A DNA stretch of 64,000 nt from the NCBI GenBank assembly GCA_032716605.1, contig CM064509.1, positions 46,643,120-46,707,119 on the forward strand, given 5' to 3'. Both the position numbers and the translations under genes were made by a program. Position 1 is the first letter of the stretch. Each line of letters opens with the position of its first letter. Below, one piece after another: positions 10,115-22,871 of the stretch. Origin of the DNA: Paralithodes platypus (lineage: Eukaryota > Arthropoda > Malacostraca > Decapoda > Lithodidae). The notes under the pieces are model-generated. The model was not told the origin of the DNA. It saw only the letters and a list, made by a program, of their open reading frames with translations, and made no database searches.

Positions 10115-10594
10115 CCCTTATTTAGCGGCGAGCAACATAAGTCGAGTTAAATAAAGCTGGACTATGTGGCGGCGCTCGACATAACTCGAGTGGCAATTTC
10201 AGCACGTAATGTGGCTGAGAGAGAGAGACAAGTGGTGGCAGGAGACTAGCGAGCGTATGACTGCTCCAGACCACCGCGGCGAACCTACTGACACAAATCT
10301 CAGCTCCCTCCTCCCTCTCTCACTCGCTACATACTCAATTATGTACTGAAAGTACCGAATTACCTGCTTTTTGCACTCGCGTTGCACGGTTATTGCAAGA
10401 AAACTATCCATCATACAAGGATCGTTATGGTGTCATTCGAAAGCTCTGTTTATGCCCTTTCAGGGATAGGTACTTGTTTTACGTTCTGGGTCTTATTTAG
10501 GCATGAAAATGATCACGTAAACAGCCCTATTTTGGCTAAAAACACCCCGCTGTGCGGTACACATAAATAAACCGCATAGGCCGCTCGTAAGGTG
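10115..10594. mobile_element. 480-bp MITE with TTAA duplication (copy 1)
   Basis: Flanked by TTAA at 10111-10114 and 10595-10598; L2 and L3 have a single TTAA at this LTR site. Ends are CCCTTATTTAGCGG (left) and, on the minus strand, CACCTTACGAGCGG (right), sharing CTTA and AGCGG blocks. Contains a CATAASTCGAG direct repeat and a GA run. No transposase is encoded. The target choice suggests mobilisation by a piggyBac-type transposase. The ends differ from the 3791-9451 element. Confidence 0.88.
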
Positions 10595-11120
10595 TTAACG
10601 ATTAGCATAGGTGAGTTCTACTAGACTGGGACTTCCGAGTTCATAAAAGTACATATAAAGAAGACAACAGAGGATATATATATCGCCAAAATATAGTTTA
10701 CAATACAGCTTTATTTCCCTTAATCCCTAAATACACGTATAGAGTATGAGTGTAAGATTAGAAAACATATAACAATAATTAGTACTTAAACAAATTATCT
10801 TCGAGCACAATCGAGGATCTGGATGGAGTTCAGGTATTTTTAACACAGCTTATAATTATGTATTCCTTTTATCTGGAATTAGTACACGAATTACTATCGA
10901 GAGTTCATATAAGTAACATCATCAGTTATTTAATAGTTAACTTGCGATGGTGGGTATAAACGAGAGTTAGTTAGTTCACTATATTATATACTTTAAGTTA
11001 TATACCTTGCGCACTGGTATGAGAGCAAGATCAAAGTCGAATGATTGTAGACTGAAATATTTTCTATGTGTTGAAATAATGGCAGAGTCGATGGTGGACT
11101 CTGAAATATTTTCAGTTGGT

Positions 11121-11123
<3 letters not shown>

Positions 11124-11154
<31 letters not shown>

Positions 11155-12170
11155 GACAATGAATGGAGTAAGGAAAAACACAGATAAAACAAAAAGGTCC
11201 ATGTGCCTAAAGGCATCCTCCATTCATAAATGTTTTGTAACAACTGGATTTAAACTTTTGTAGATTGTAAGTTTGTGGAAAGCAACTCGAGGGAAGTGAA
11301 TTCCAAAGAGTAGTAGTTCTAGGGATAAATGAATTTTGATAAGCAGAAGTTCTGCATTGTGGAGGAGAAAGTGTAAATTCATGGGCGCTCTCAGCTGCCC
11401 TAGTTCTACGGGGAAAGATGTGGAGAGGCGGCACAATTGAAGCAATTTCCTCGGAACAATTGCTGTGAAAATATCTGTAGAATAATGCAAGGGATGCAAC
11501 GTTTCTTCGTATGGATACTGTAGGAAGGTCCTCTGTGATTGCAGGGTTATTGATTAATCTAGTAGCTTTATTTTGAATTTTGTCCAACTGCCTCAATGCA
11601 ACCACTCCACTTCCACTCCACAGAGGTGAACAGTAATCCATCTGAGAACGCACATGACTTCTATATATTACGGCCAACTGCTCGCCATTGAAGAATTCTC
11701 GAACTCTGTACAGGGGTCCCAGTTATTTAGAGGCATTCTTAGCAATGCTTCTAACATAATGTGTCCAGCTCAAGTTAGTAGTTAATGTTACACCGAGAAT
11801 GTCAATACTAGGGGAAGTGGGAATATTTACATCATTAAAAAATATATGGGAGTCAGTGAGATTCTGTCGGTTAGAAAATTGAATGTACTTGGTTTTCTGT
11901 GCATTAAAGGAAACTAGATTTTTTTGTCCCCATTCATTAATTCTAGAAAGGTCCTGGTTCAGAGAAATTGCAGTGTTTATTTTTGAATTTATAAGATCGG
12001 GTTGGGTGAAAGAATTGGTAAATGTGAAGGAACTGAGCATTGAGTCATCTGCGTAGGAATGTATTGGATTATGAGTGGTAGATAATTATGTGATCATTGA
12101 TATGAATGAGGAACAGAGTTGGGGCCAAAACTGATCCCTGGGGAACACCAGTATTTATTGAGTGAAATTG
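11124..12170 (-). mobile_element. Jockey-like LINE 2, 5'-truncated, copy 1
   Basis: Minus-strand insertion in L1 between TTGGTAGA (to 11123) and AGAATAATGG (from 12171), which are contiguous in L2. Its poly(A) tail appears as T24-27 at 11124-11150. Only the C-terminal RT half and 3' UTR remain. At most a 3-bp AGA duplication is visible. It is a related but different family from the LINE at 829-2434. Confidence 0.88.
11207..12170 (-). pseudogene. LINE 2 reverse transcriptase C-terminal half
   Basis: Begins inside the SINTGVPQGSVLAP motif (about 12160), followed by the catalytic YADDS box (about 12050), the QKTKYIQFS and ILGVTL thumb blocks, and a C-terminus with RRNVASLALFYRYF and TTTLWNSLPSSCFP, ending MNGGCL. 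The frame is broken between the start and 12040 by an extra short insertion near 12087, and again near 11720 after a stop. Catalytic block A is missing because of the truncation. Confidence 0.8.
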
Positions 12171-13858
12171 AGAATAATGGCAGAGTCGCTTAACATGAAA
12201 ATTGGCTTATTTGAATTAAATTCGGGAATTCACTTATAGGGGTAGTGAACACTTCAGTACTTTATAGAGCATTCGTAAATGGAATTCTTTTCTGTAAATT
12301 CCTAATACTAACACTGTAATGGATTTTCACAATTTTAAGCACTTTTTGGACTGTTTTATTTTACTACTTGAGCTGAAATTTGGCAGAGTCGCTTATGAAC
12401 TCTGTTTTATTTTGTTCACTTTGGTAACTTTTTCTAACTTTTCTCTCGTCACTTGGCATCGACTTAGGCGTCTTTTCTGTATCTTCTTTTCGGCGATAGT
12501 TGAGGTGTTTACTGTCTGTAGTCTTCTGAATCTCCGTGGGCCGTCTAGGTTGGCCGATTGTGTGGAGATAGTTACAGATGGGTTGATGGGCTTGGGGTCT
12601 TAAGTATGGCTCTGTAACTTATTGTAATCATCTGGCAATTACTGTTGGGCTCCATACCGGACTAACGCGAGTATTCTTAGATTTATGGAATACTCAACTA
12701 TCCTGACCTTATATCAACCGTTGATGAAGTCCTTTTAAGGTACTCTTGATTTAGGGTCTTAAATATCGTGCCTCAGTGGTGACATATATAGCACGATATC
12801 GGACTAATGCAGGAAGACTTTAGAACTGGTCTTCCTGACTGTCTCTGACCTTTATAAGAGGTTCGGGAGACCCAGGGCGGTGTTCAAACATTTTAGTTAC
12901 ACAGTCTAATGGGATGCCACAGAATCAGTGCACCTAGGACTTGTCTATGCAGAGTCCCCTTGAGGGTATCTCGCCATGCCCTTCCCTTCACAGCGGTCTC
13001 GGGTGTCTGAGACTACCTGTGAAAAGTGACAGTGTTCACTTTCAATAGTAATAAGTTGAGAGGTCAGGGTGCCGAAGTTTCTCAACTCTTACTAGGAAAA
13101 GTGGAACCTAGCAGAGGGGACAATGTTAACTACTGGGATGCCAGTGTTAACAAAGTTCCTCTGAGAGGACACTTTACACGTTCAATAGAAACAACTGAGT
13201 CGTCGGGATGCCGAGTTCTCAACTCCTTCTACAGAAGGTGTAATCCTAACTAAGGTCACTATGTTAATCACTGGGATGCCAGTGATAACAAAGTTCCTCT
13301 AGCAGGACTTTAGCACTTTTCACTAGAGAGAATTGAGGACGGGGTACCGATCTCCTCAACTTCTGCTAGAGAAGGTGCAAACTTAGAAGGTAGGAATTTA
13401 TGTTTGTCCTGGGATGCCTAGGACAACATGAAGGCTCCTAATAGGAGTTTTGTGGAGTTCTTCAACTAGAAATGAAGGGGCGGGGTGCCTGGCCCTTCGT
13501 TTCCTATTTAAGGAAAGCTTTATACCTAGAGCAGTGAGCTATTATTAGTTCCTTCCAACAACCAACTCTACTCCTAAAATCGATTAATGAAATTTACAAA
13601 CACATGTGGCAGTCCGTGGATGTTAGCCACTGAGATGCCAGTGATAACAAAGTTCCTGTAACAGGCCACAGTTACGGTAACTAAAATAGTAGAAGTAAAG
13701 TTCCGGGGTGCCGGGCACTTACACTACTACAATTAATAGACACCGCCTATCAGGAGTCTCTATGTTAGCTGACGGGGTGCCGCAACCAACAAAGATCCCT
13801 AAATAGGATTTTTATCTCACAGACAGTATATAGGACTTTTGGGATGCCGAAACAATGA

Positions 13859-14877
13859 ACGGAGACAATGAACGGAGGAAGGAAAAACACAGATAAAACA
13901 AAAAGGTCCATGTACCTAAAGGCATCCTCCATTCATAAAATGTTTGTAACAACTGGATTTAAACTTTTGTTGATTGTAAGTTTGTGGAAAGCAACTCGAG
14001 GGAAGTGAATTCCAAAGAGTAGTAGTTCTAGGGATAAATGAATTTTGATAAGCAGAAGTTCTGCATTGTGAAGGAGAAAGTGTAAATTCATGGACGCTCT
14101 CAGCTGCCCTAGTTCTACGGGGAAAGATGTGGAGAGGCGGCACAATTGAAGCAAGTTCCTCGGAACAATTGCTGTGAAAATATCTGTAGAATAATGCAAG
14201 GGATGCAACGTTTCTTCATATGGATAATGTAGGAAGGTCGTGTGTGATTGCAGGGTTATTGATTAATCTAATAGCTTTATTTTGAATTTTGTCCAACTGC
14301 CTCAATGCAACCACTCCACTTCCACTCCACAGAGGTGAACAGTAATCCATCTGAGAACGCACATGACTTCTATATATTACGGCCAACTGCTCGCCAGTGA
14401 AGAATTCTCGAACTCTGTACAGGAGTCCCAGTTTTTTAGAGGCATTCTTAGCAATGCTTCTAACATAATGTGTCCAGCTCAAGTTAGTAGTTAATGATAC
14501 ACCGAGAATGTCAATACTAGTGGAAGTGGGAATATTTACATCATTACAAAATATATGGGAGTCAGTGAGATTCTGTCGGTTAGAAAATTGAATGTACTTG
14601 GTTTTCTGTGCATTAAAGGAAACTAGATTTTTTTGTCCCCATTCATTAATTCTAGAAAGGTCCTGGTTCAGAGAAATTGCAGTGTTTATTTTTGAATTTA
14701 TAAGATCGGGTTGGGTGAAAGAATTGGTAAATGTGAAGGAACTGTGGAGCGTTGAGTCATCTGCGTAGGAATGTATTGGATTATGAGTGGTAGATATGAG
14801 ATCATTGATATGAATGAGGAACAGAGTTGGGGCCAAAACTGATCCCTGGGGAACACCAGTATTTATTGAGTGAAATT
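13859..14877 (-). pseudogene. LINE 2 copy 2 (duplicate), RT C-terminal half
   Basis: Second copy of the truncated RT. A 206-codon frame (14836-14216) includes APTLFLIHINDL, the YADDS catalytic box and thumb blocks; the rest continues in another frame (14143-13916) after a frameshift near 14216. It lacks the insertion that breaks copy 1 near 12087, so its RT segment is better preserved. No poly(T) at the 3' end because the duplication breakpoint removed it. Confidence 0.82.
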
Positions 14878-17198
14878 GAGAATAATGGCAGAGTCGCTTA
14901 ACATGAAAATTGGCTTATTTGAATTAAATTCGGGAATTCACTTATAGGGGTAGTGAACACTTCAGTACATTATAGAGCATTCGTAAATGGAATTATTTTC
15001 TGTAAATTCCTAATACTAACACTGTAATGGATTTTCACAATTTTAAGCACTTTTTGGACTGTTTTATTTTACTACTTGAGCTGAAAATTGGCAGAGTCAC
15101 TTATGAACTCTGTTTTATTTTGTTCACTTTGGTAACTTTTTCTAACTTTTCTCTCGTCACTTGGCATCGACTTAGGCGTCTTTTCTGTATCTTCTTTTCG
15201 GCGATAGTTGAGGTGTTTACTGTCTGTAGTCTTCTGAATCTCCGTGGGCCGTCCAAGTTGGCCGATTGTGTGAAGATAGTTACAGATGGGTTGATGGGCT
15301 TGGGGTCTTAAGTATGGCTCTGTAACTTGTTGTAATCATCTGGCAATTACTGTTGGGCTCCATACCGGACTAACGCGAGTATTCTTAGATTTATGGATTA
15401 CTCGACTATCCTGACCTTTATATCAACCGTTGATGAAGTCCTTTTAAGGTACTCCTGATTTAGGGTCTTAAATATCGTGCCTCAGTGGTGACATATATAG
15501 CACGATATCGGACTGATGCAGGAAGACTTTAGAACTGGTCTTCCTGACTGTCTCTGACCTTTATAAGAGGTTCGGGGGACTTAGGGCGGTGTTCAAATAT
15601 TTTAGTTACACAGTCTAATGGGATGTCAGAGACTCAGTGCACCTAGGACTTGTCTATGCAGAGTCCCCTTGAGGGTATCTTGCCATGCCCTTCCCTTCAC
15701 AGCGGTCTCGGGTGTCTGAGACTACCTGTGAAAAGTGACAGTGTTCACTTTCAATAGTAATAAGTTGAGAGGTCGTGGTGCCGAAGTTTCTCAACTCTTA
15801 CTAGGAAAAGTTGAACCTAGCAAAGATCCCTAAATAGGAATTTGATCTCAGAGAGGGTATATAGGACTTTCGGGATGCCGTAGGTCCAACTGAATGGAGT
15901 TTAATTCTAAGACTTCTTAAGTTGGGATGCCAGTGTTCAAGAAGCCTTAAAATTACTTACCTCTCCTAGATTTCCCTGACATGGTATTGAGGATTACTGC
16001 GAGGTGTCCTTTCTAACCTGTAGGATGGTAAGGGCATGAGGATGTATCCTTGGTTAGGTTGATAGAACCTTCTTATTCTGGTGGTCAAGATACTCTGCTT
16101 CTAAATAAATTAATTTGGTCACATGGTGGTACTCATATCAAGTGGCATATTACCTAGATACGTACTTCATCAAAGGTTAAGTAAATAATTATAAGTATGC
16201 AGGTAAGGTTAATAGAGCCTTGGAAATAATAAGTTTGTTCAAAGGAGAGAGTTCCCTAAGTTTTTAACTCTGTGTGGGAAATTGAGGGCCGTGTGCAAAA
16301 CAAAGCGAGGAGGTATAGGATGCGCATCGAAGTATTTTATTCATCATACTCGTACACAGATTTCTTGGATGAGGATCTAGTTATGTATCATTGATAGTAT
16401 AATGTAAGTTGATGACGACTTGTGAAAAATAGAAGAGTTGTGTTACATCTTAACATAGTATTTTAAGTAGGCGTCCCCCCGGGTGGGTTGGTACCCCTGG
16501 CGAGCTAGCTGGCGAGCCAGGTAGATTCCGGCGCGTGTTTGAAGAACACCAGCGCCACTCGGCGTTGCGGCGACCTTGGTACTATAGAGTATGCGTATAT
16601 ATAAACAGGAATAATTATATGGGAAGGAAGATAATGTGTTTTGTATAAATTAAAGAGCTAATCAGAGGATAAAAGAAGACATATATATGTGTGTAAGAAA
16701 CGTTGTCCCAAGGATCTACTGATGTATTACTTAAGGTTAATTCTGCATAGTTAGGTTAAACAAAACATCATGGTATAATTACATAGTATTCTGTATTCAG
16801 ATTGGTATTATTCTTAACACTAATAGTACATCTTATTTATAACTTAATTTTAATACGTTGATATAGGAAAGCATGATTTTATAAAATGAAAAGCATGTAT
16901 AGGATCTTAAGGTCTCCTAGAAGGGTTGGCTGAAGATGATCTTCTTCTGTGGTGTTGTTGTGGGGCGAATCGTCTTGCCCGGCGTGAGCGGGCATTTCTT
17001 CTCCAGTGTAGCGACTCTGCCGTTCCTGGGGCTTTCTATGGATGCTGGTATTTCCGGTGTTGTTGTCGGTTTTGCTTCTTTACCATGGTCCTTCCTTTCT
17101 CTGGATCCTCCTGTTCCGTTTTCCTTGTTTTTCTTCCTTCTTCTTCTACCGCTTCTGTCCCTCTTGCCTGGTGGCTTTTCCTTTTCCGAGGTATCTTA

Positions 17199-17212
17199 CT
17201 TCCTTCCCATTT
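17199..17212 (-). other. Gypsy-1 B polypurine tract
   Basis: Minus strand AAATGGGAAGGAAG immediately before the LTR start TAAGATACC; copy C has AAAGGGGAAGGAAG (37354-37367). Position and composition fit the plus-strand primer of a retroelement. Confidence 0.75.
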
Positions 17213-17275
17213 ATGGAAGGCACGTCCCTGTGCCTCAGGGATGAATGTGAGTAAATTTCCCCGGGTCTCGAGTAG

Positions 17276-18879
17276 TGGTATGGAATGTAGATAGGCCCAC
17301 CATTCAATTGAGCATAGGTCAGGGGCTCTGCTGGGGTCCTAATTGACCCCAGCAGAGCAGGATTGTTGTCGGGTTGCAGGGAGGCAGTAAAGGCTTCATG
17401 GAGGTAACGAATGTGGACAAAGTTGATCCTGTCGTTGGACCATTTAATTCGCTTGATGAATGGAGTACAGGTCGACATTTTGGTGGTGGTCAGGAGAGAT
17501 GCTGGTGTTGTGCTGCCGGTGGTGGTGGTAGAACAAGTGATGTCTAGAGGTTTGACAGCTGGATAGTCATGACCTTGTGCGGATGTAAAAGTACTGGGGA
17601 TTAAGTTTGGGTCAATTGTGTGAAAAAAATGAACTGCTGGGCTGGCATTTGTGTTTGTTAGATTTGCTATGCGTAAGGTATTGAGCTTGTGGGTGAGAAT
17701 TTTTATTTTGATTTTTGGATTTTTGGATGGCAATTTTGGAGGAGTATGAATGGCTGACAAAATATGAGTGAATCGGTCTGGTGGTTTTATCAAACGACCC
17801 GACTTAGTGCGAAAATTGCTGCGGAGAGGCGGTTCAGGGTTGGTGTCAGGGGATGATGATTTGTAGGAAGGTCTGGGGTTGGGGGTGTGTGGTGGTGAAG
17901 AGAGAGGTATAGAGTTATCTTGTGTAGAATTGAAAGTTTTGGTGAGTTTTTGGGTGGTTTTTGGTGATAATGTAGATGGAAAAGGAGATAGTTTAGGGGG
18001 TGGCGAGGCAAGGTGGAGATGAGGTTGAAGGAGATTTGGTGGATGAGGTAGAAGATCGAGGTGGAGTCAGATGAGGTGGTGTCGTAGGTAATACAGAAGG
18101 AGGTATGGAGGGATGGGTGGAAGGTTGAGTTTGAATAAGATGAGGTGGTTTGGTGATGAGTGTAGTGGAAGGTTTTGAGGTAGAGGTGGAAGGTTGAGGT
18201 TGAGTATGTGAGGTTGTTGGTAAGCTAGGTTTAGGAAGTTTGGCGGGTGATGAGGTTTGGAGGTTAGTGGTTGATGCTGGTCTGTCTAGGGAGGGTTTTG
18301 AAAGCGGTAGCTTGAGAGGTTGAGGAAGTAGTTCGTTGTTTGAGGATACGGGCAAAGATGATATTGATCTGGGTGTGTTGGAATGTGAAGTGGATCTGGG
18401 TGGTGAGGTGGATGGAGATATACAGTATAGGGGCGTGACTTTTTCTTGGGTGGAGATGAAGTTGGAGAATTGGCAGAAGGTGAAACATGGCAGGGAAGAT
18501 GTTGTTTGTGTTTGGGGTTGGAGTGACATGATTTGGTGATTTTGGAGTTGGAGAATGCAGGATATCTGGTTGTTACGGAAGGTTTTAGTTTTAGTCGGGG
18601 GCGTAACTTGTAGTGGGAGGTAGTTGGTTGGGATTCTTGGTTTGTCGGTGGAGTGGAGTTGTCGGAGTCTGTTTGTTGTGAAGATGGGGTTATATTTGGA
18701 GAATGAGGTGCTGGGGGTGTGTTGAAAAAGTTGTTGGGGGTGTCTGTTGGGGGTTTTCGGGGGGTCTTCTGTGAAGTGAGATCGGAAATGGTGGAAGGGG
18801 TTGGAGAAGTTGGACTGTTGTAGGTGCGAGGAGGGGTTATAGATGGTAGGTTGATGGTTGGAGTTGATTCTTCTGTCAT
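17276..18879 (-). pseudogene. Gypsy-1 B third ORF downstream of integrase
   Basis: Begins MTEESTPTINLPS at 18879, 34 nt after the integrase stop. The first about 200 codons are Pro/Ser/Thr-rich with a basic SHYKLRPRLKLKP block. A second well-conserved part (17793-17276) contains an IKPPDRFTHILSAIHTPPKLPS start and a ...PLTYAQLNGGPIYIPYHYSRPGE end. Frame changes occur near 18500, 18000 and 17790. It is at the env position, but I see no signal peptide, furin site or transmembrane segment, and I do not recognise the family. Confidence 0.55.
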
Positions 18880-18912
18880 CGGTGTTGCGTCTTGGTTGAT
18901 GATTGGATTATA

Positions 18913-20531
18913 TTATCTTACGAACCTATTTCTGTAAGTTCTAAACTCTCCATGGTAGTTTATAATGACTTGGTAAGGGTTTGGAATCTTAGAGATGGTG
19001 TATGGTCCTACGTACCTCGGGCCTAATTTGTTGACCACGGGTAGTTTGGTGACCATGATTGTGTCGCCAATAGCAAATGGATTTTGATTGTAGGTGGCGT
19101 CTTTCTTTACTTCTTGGCAAGTTTGAGCAGTATGGAAAGTATTTTTTAGTTGTTGGAGGGGGTCTGTGTTCAGTTGGGTGGTTGAAGGTGTGGCAAGATG
19201 GCGAAAAGGTAACAAGAGCGGGGCGACGCCATATACTCATTCATGAGGAGATATTCCATCCTCTCTGGGGTAAGAATTTAAACCCCACTGAATCATCTTA
19301 ATTTGTCCTGGCCAGTCCGATGTCTGCAACTCAATCATTTTGGTCCGTAGTTGATTATTGATAGATCTATGGCTACGTTCACATATGGCATTTCCTTGCG
19401 GCCAGTAAGATGAAGAATGTTTAATTTTTATTCCGCATTTCGTGGTGAACGCTTCCCATACTTGCCCTGTAAATTCGGGGGCGTTGTCAGAGAGTAACGC
19501 TAGGGGTAGCCCGAATACAGGAAAAATCTCTGTGGCAAGTAATTCAGCAACGGTGACAGCACTGTGATCTTTGGTTGGACAGGCGACGAGGAACTTGGAG
19601 TATACGTCCACGAAAGTGACGATCAATCGTTTTCCGTGACTGGGGAAACAAGGTCCCATGACGTCTAGGGAAAGTACCTTCCAAGGTTTATGGCAGAGAT
19701 TGTACCTGCAGGTCCTGCTGTCTTACACCGATCTTTTCCCAACGCACAAAATTTGCATGCCTCGGTGACTCTTTTGGCTATGCCTGATGGATTTACTGTC
19801 CAGTATTGGTTTTGGAATACCTGGAGCATTTTGTTTTGCCCCAAGTGAATACCATTACCTTCATGAATGGATATAATGTATTCTTGTGCGATGTTCGGTT
19901 CCAAAACAATATGTCCCGATTCCGTGGTTAATTGGTCTCCCCATCGACAAAGGTGTTGGAAGGTGTGTTTGGGGATCCACTTCGGCTTCATTTTCTTGTC
20001 CCATGATTGTAAGAGTGTTGGTTCAGGGGTTGTTGTGGAGTCAGAGGGTAACAGGGGGGCTGGATAAGTTTGTTGTAGGGCGGCGAGGTTGGTGGGTAGG
20101 TTTTCTGGAACAGGTAAGCAAGAGAGAGCGTCGGCATTGGTATGAAGTTTTCCGGGTCGGTAATGTGTTACAAAATCATACTCTTCTAGCGTTTCTCTCC
20201 AGCGAACTAACAACGCAGAGTTGGTCTTGCATCTTCTTAGCCATTGCAAGGATTGATGGTCGGTTATGATGTCTAATTTAGCTCCTAATACAAAAGATCG
20301 AAAATGATTTAGGGCCCAGATAATGCCTAAACATTCTCTCTTGGTGGCGGCGTAATTTTGTTTGGCGGTATTCAAGGTCCAACTGGCGTAGGCAATGACA
20401 TATTCTTTTCCTTCCTGTATTTGAGCTAGTACGGCTCCAATGGCGTACAGGGAGACATCAGTATACAGACGAAAAGGTTGTTGGTAATCGGGAAACGCTA
20501 CTGTGAGGGCCTGCACTAATTTTCTTTTCAA
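18913..20531 (-). pseudogene. Gypsy-1 B RNase H and integrase (frameshifted)
   Basis: RNase H begins near 20480 (LYTDVSLYAIGAVLAQ; ITDHQSLQWLRR). The integrase zinc-binding region (HEGNGIHLGQ...ACKFCALGK) follows near 19890-19740, and the core with LSLDVMGP, LLSDNAPEFTG and NAICERSHRSI supplies the D,D-35-E triad. A C-terminal GPYTISKI block at about 18995 is GPY/F-like. Frame breaks lie near 19662 and 19230. Copy C carries the same domains in one frame. Confidence 0.8.
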
Positions 20532-20666
20532 CGTTTCAAAAGCTATATTTCTTTCAGGTGTCCATACGAACTCGGTGTCTTTATGAGTGAGCTGATGAAG
20601 GGGATGGGCGATTTCGGCAAAGTTAGGGACAAAACGGCGATAGTATGTGGCTAAACCTAGGAAAGA

Positions 20667-20961
20667 TCAAATGCCTTTCACGGTAGTGGGTGGTTGTTGG
20701 TTTCCGATGCCTGACAGTTTCTTTGGATCGGGTGAGATACCTTGGGCAGAGATAACGTGACCGAGGAATCCTACTGAATTCCTGTCAATCTCGCATTTAG
20801 AAGGCTTGAGTTTTAATCCGGCGTCTCTGATGCGTTGCAATACCTGGCGAAGTCTTCTTAGGTGTTCGGGCCAAGTATTTGAATACACAATTACGTCATC
20901 TAGATACGCTAGACAAGTCTCCCAAGTGAGTCCTTTTAACACGGATACCATGAGTCGGGAG
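20667..20961 (-). pseudogene. Gypsy-1 B RT C-terminal part
   Basis: Holds the catalytic AYLDDVIVYS block (about 20900) and the LGHVIS.QGI connection. It ends at a TGA (20667-20669) that occurs at the same codon in copy C. Upstream it is cut by Gypsy-2; the N-terminal RT half continues at 30385. Confidence 0.8.
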
Positions 20962-22857
20962 TGTTACGTCCTGGGATATATAAACACTGGGCTTTTTCTA
21001 TTGGACTAGGTATGCGGCAACAAGCAACAATGGAAAATGCTAGATCCAACCCTTATCTATAAACCCAGGCAACAAACCACCCTAAACCGTCAAGAGTCCT
21101 GCCTGGACAACAAGGTATCCTATGACTCGGTTACAGGGTGCACGCACTATAGACTGCTGATAGTCAAGCAGGCTATATAAAAGATCACACAATTAAGTTG
21201 ACTTAAAGCTTCAAGGAAAAGATTGATAACGGAATTAAATTGCAGAAACAATTTAATAACAAACTAGAAGAAAGTACATTTAACGTTACGTTAATTAATA
21301 CAACTAATCACCCCTGCATGAAAGAAGGTGAAGGCAAACAGTCCTCAAAACATCGTACAGGTAGACAAGATGCAGGTTTCTAAACTGCATGCGGCTACTG
21401 TAGGATCTGATGCTTAGCAAAGAAAAAAGTTACGGATTTAGAGAACTCTTAACTCATAAGCAGGAATAAATACTAGTGATAGGACCTACAGTGTATAATG
21501 GCATAGGTATAATTAAATAAAGGCAGCAACTCGCAACATAACCACATACAGGTGTGCTTCTCACTCTTAGTCAGGCAAGCCTGCTCGGACAGAGTCTCTA
21601 AGCCACACCCTGACTCACAATGCTCACAAAAACGGTAAACTGTGGCACAATAACAAGCATACAGAAATAATAAACCCCTAGCTGTTAATCTGCCAGGCGG
21701 CAGAGGTCTAGCCGGAAGGATATAGGCTTCGGATACCCGGGCTGAGCCACCTGCTCTAGCCTAGGGACGTTCCCAAGTCTGTGCGCCAAATTACTCTAAT
21801 TGAAAGGGTGCTCTCTTGAGAGACTCAGATCGCAAGTATCTGACTCTCTCCTGGCGACCCTAAAACAAAAGCAAGACGTGCTAGCGCAGTGCTGAGTGGA
21901 CTAGGCAAGGGCCCTCACACAACACAACGCTAGACACACTGGGACACAGACAAGAAAATGCCCCCAGACTCCCACGGGTATCCTAGTAAAGTCGTGCGGG
22001 TCCACAGGACTCGCACCAGCAGACTTTACTTAAAGGATCGCAAAAAGCCTCCCCTCTGGTCTAGCCCCTGCTAACCTCACACAAGAACACACTAGCAAGC
22101 ATAAAACCACCAAATATTAGACAACAAAAAAGCTTCCTAGGTCTCATTAACAATTAAATCTCTGCATAAGGCCCAAAATCCTATCTAGTTATCTGAGAGC
22201 TCGTCGTTAATACAATAATAGATATAAGGTCTATCAAGGGGATGGGATAATTAAATAGATTGGTGAAGTAGTGGAAAGCAGATATACAAAGTAAGAGAGA
22301 AAGTTTCTAAGAGGGGTTGAGAGGGATAGATATCAAGGGGGTCCGAAGGGTACGACAGTGAGGTGAGCTCTGAGTCTTGAATCTGTCTGGACCCCACCCT
22401 AGGCATGCAAAATACATCCCATGCTTGGCAACACTCAACACAGTTGCCGGTTAAAAATCCGCTACCCCGAGCATGAGTCGAAAATAAGCCTAACGTTGCA
22501 ATCAGATGCACGTGGCAACATCAGGCTCGTTCCAAGCTGGACTCTCCGCGCGATGCAACGTCCCCCCGCCGGTCTCTCTCTCCCGCTCGTCTCCTCCCAC
22601 TCTCACTAGACTTACATCTTATATATTATAATGAAACAATCAACTATCGAGAATAAAATATACTAAGATGCGTTGGTTAAGAATAAGGGCAGGTACAAGC
22701 TGTGAAACAACATAAGAATGTCCCAGACATTAGTTACGTTGTCGTAGGATATATACTAAGGAAAAGCCTGCCGGTCGGCTGCCACCAGCCGGTTTCTAAA
22801 CGGCTGGGCAGCCGACGCGTGCGCATGCCCGCACGTGGCTACTATGCAGGAGCATCA
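20962..22857 (-). repeat. Gypsy-2 3' LTR
   Basis: 1896 bp, plus strand TGTTACG...GCATCA. Near-identical to 28487-30384, with substitutions such as GCTTTTTC versus GCTCTTTC close to the start. On the minus strand it begins TGATGC and ends GTAACA, the standard TG...CA layout. Confidence 0.93.
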
Positions 22858-22871
22858 CACCTCCCCCAAGA
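22858..22871 (-). other. Gypsy-2 polypurine tract
   Basis: Minus strand CTTGGGGGAGGTG directly before the 3' LTR start TGATGC. Confidence 0.8.

Larger units (their letters stand above)
11153..16570. repeat. 2.7-kb tandem duplication of LINE 2 plus LTR
   Basis: Unit 1 runs 11153-13861 (LINE 2 then LTR to a GGGATGCCG motif at 13841-13849). Unit 2 starts again with the LINE 2 3' end at 13862 and continues to the LTR end. Period about 2709 bp. The join carries a 14-bp ACAATGAACGGAG repeat at 13852-13878. Unit 2 lacks the poly(T) and has lost about 680 bp of LTR at 15822. Both units keep the same LINE/LTR junction (12171 and 14878), so one insertion was duplicated. Confidence 0.85.
10086..17198 (-). 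repeat. Gypsy-1 LTR L1 (expanded by insertions and duplication)
   Basis: Long terminal repeat shared by internal A (as 5' LTR) and internal B (as 3' LTR). The plus strand begins TGTTATGCCC and ends GGTATCTTA, matching L2 and L3. Its 7.1-kb length comes from a MITE (10115-10594), a LINE (11124-12170) and a tandem duplication of LINE plus LTR sequence. The second unit lacks about 680 bp of the hairpin array (join near 15822). Without these the LTR would be about 3.4 kb. No host gene lies in it. Confidence 0.85.

Noticed and set aside
20962..22857. host gene fragments in the Gypsy-2 LTR
   Set aside because: The frames are the same in both LTRs and have no protein-family features.
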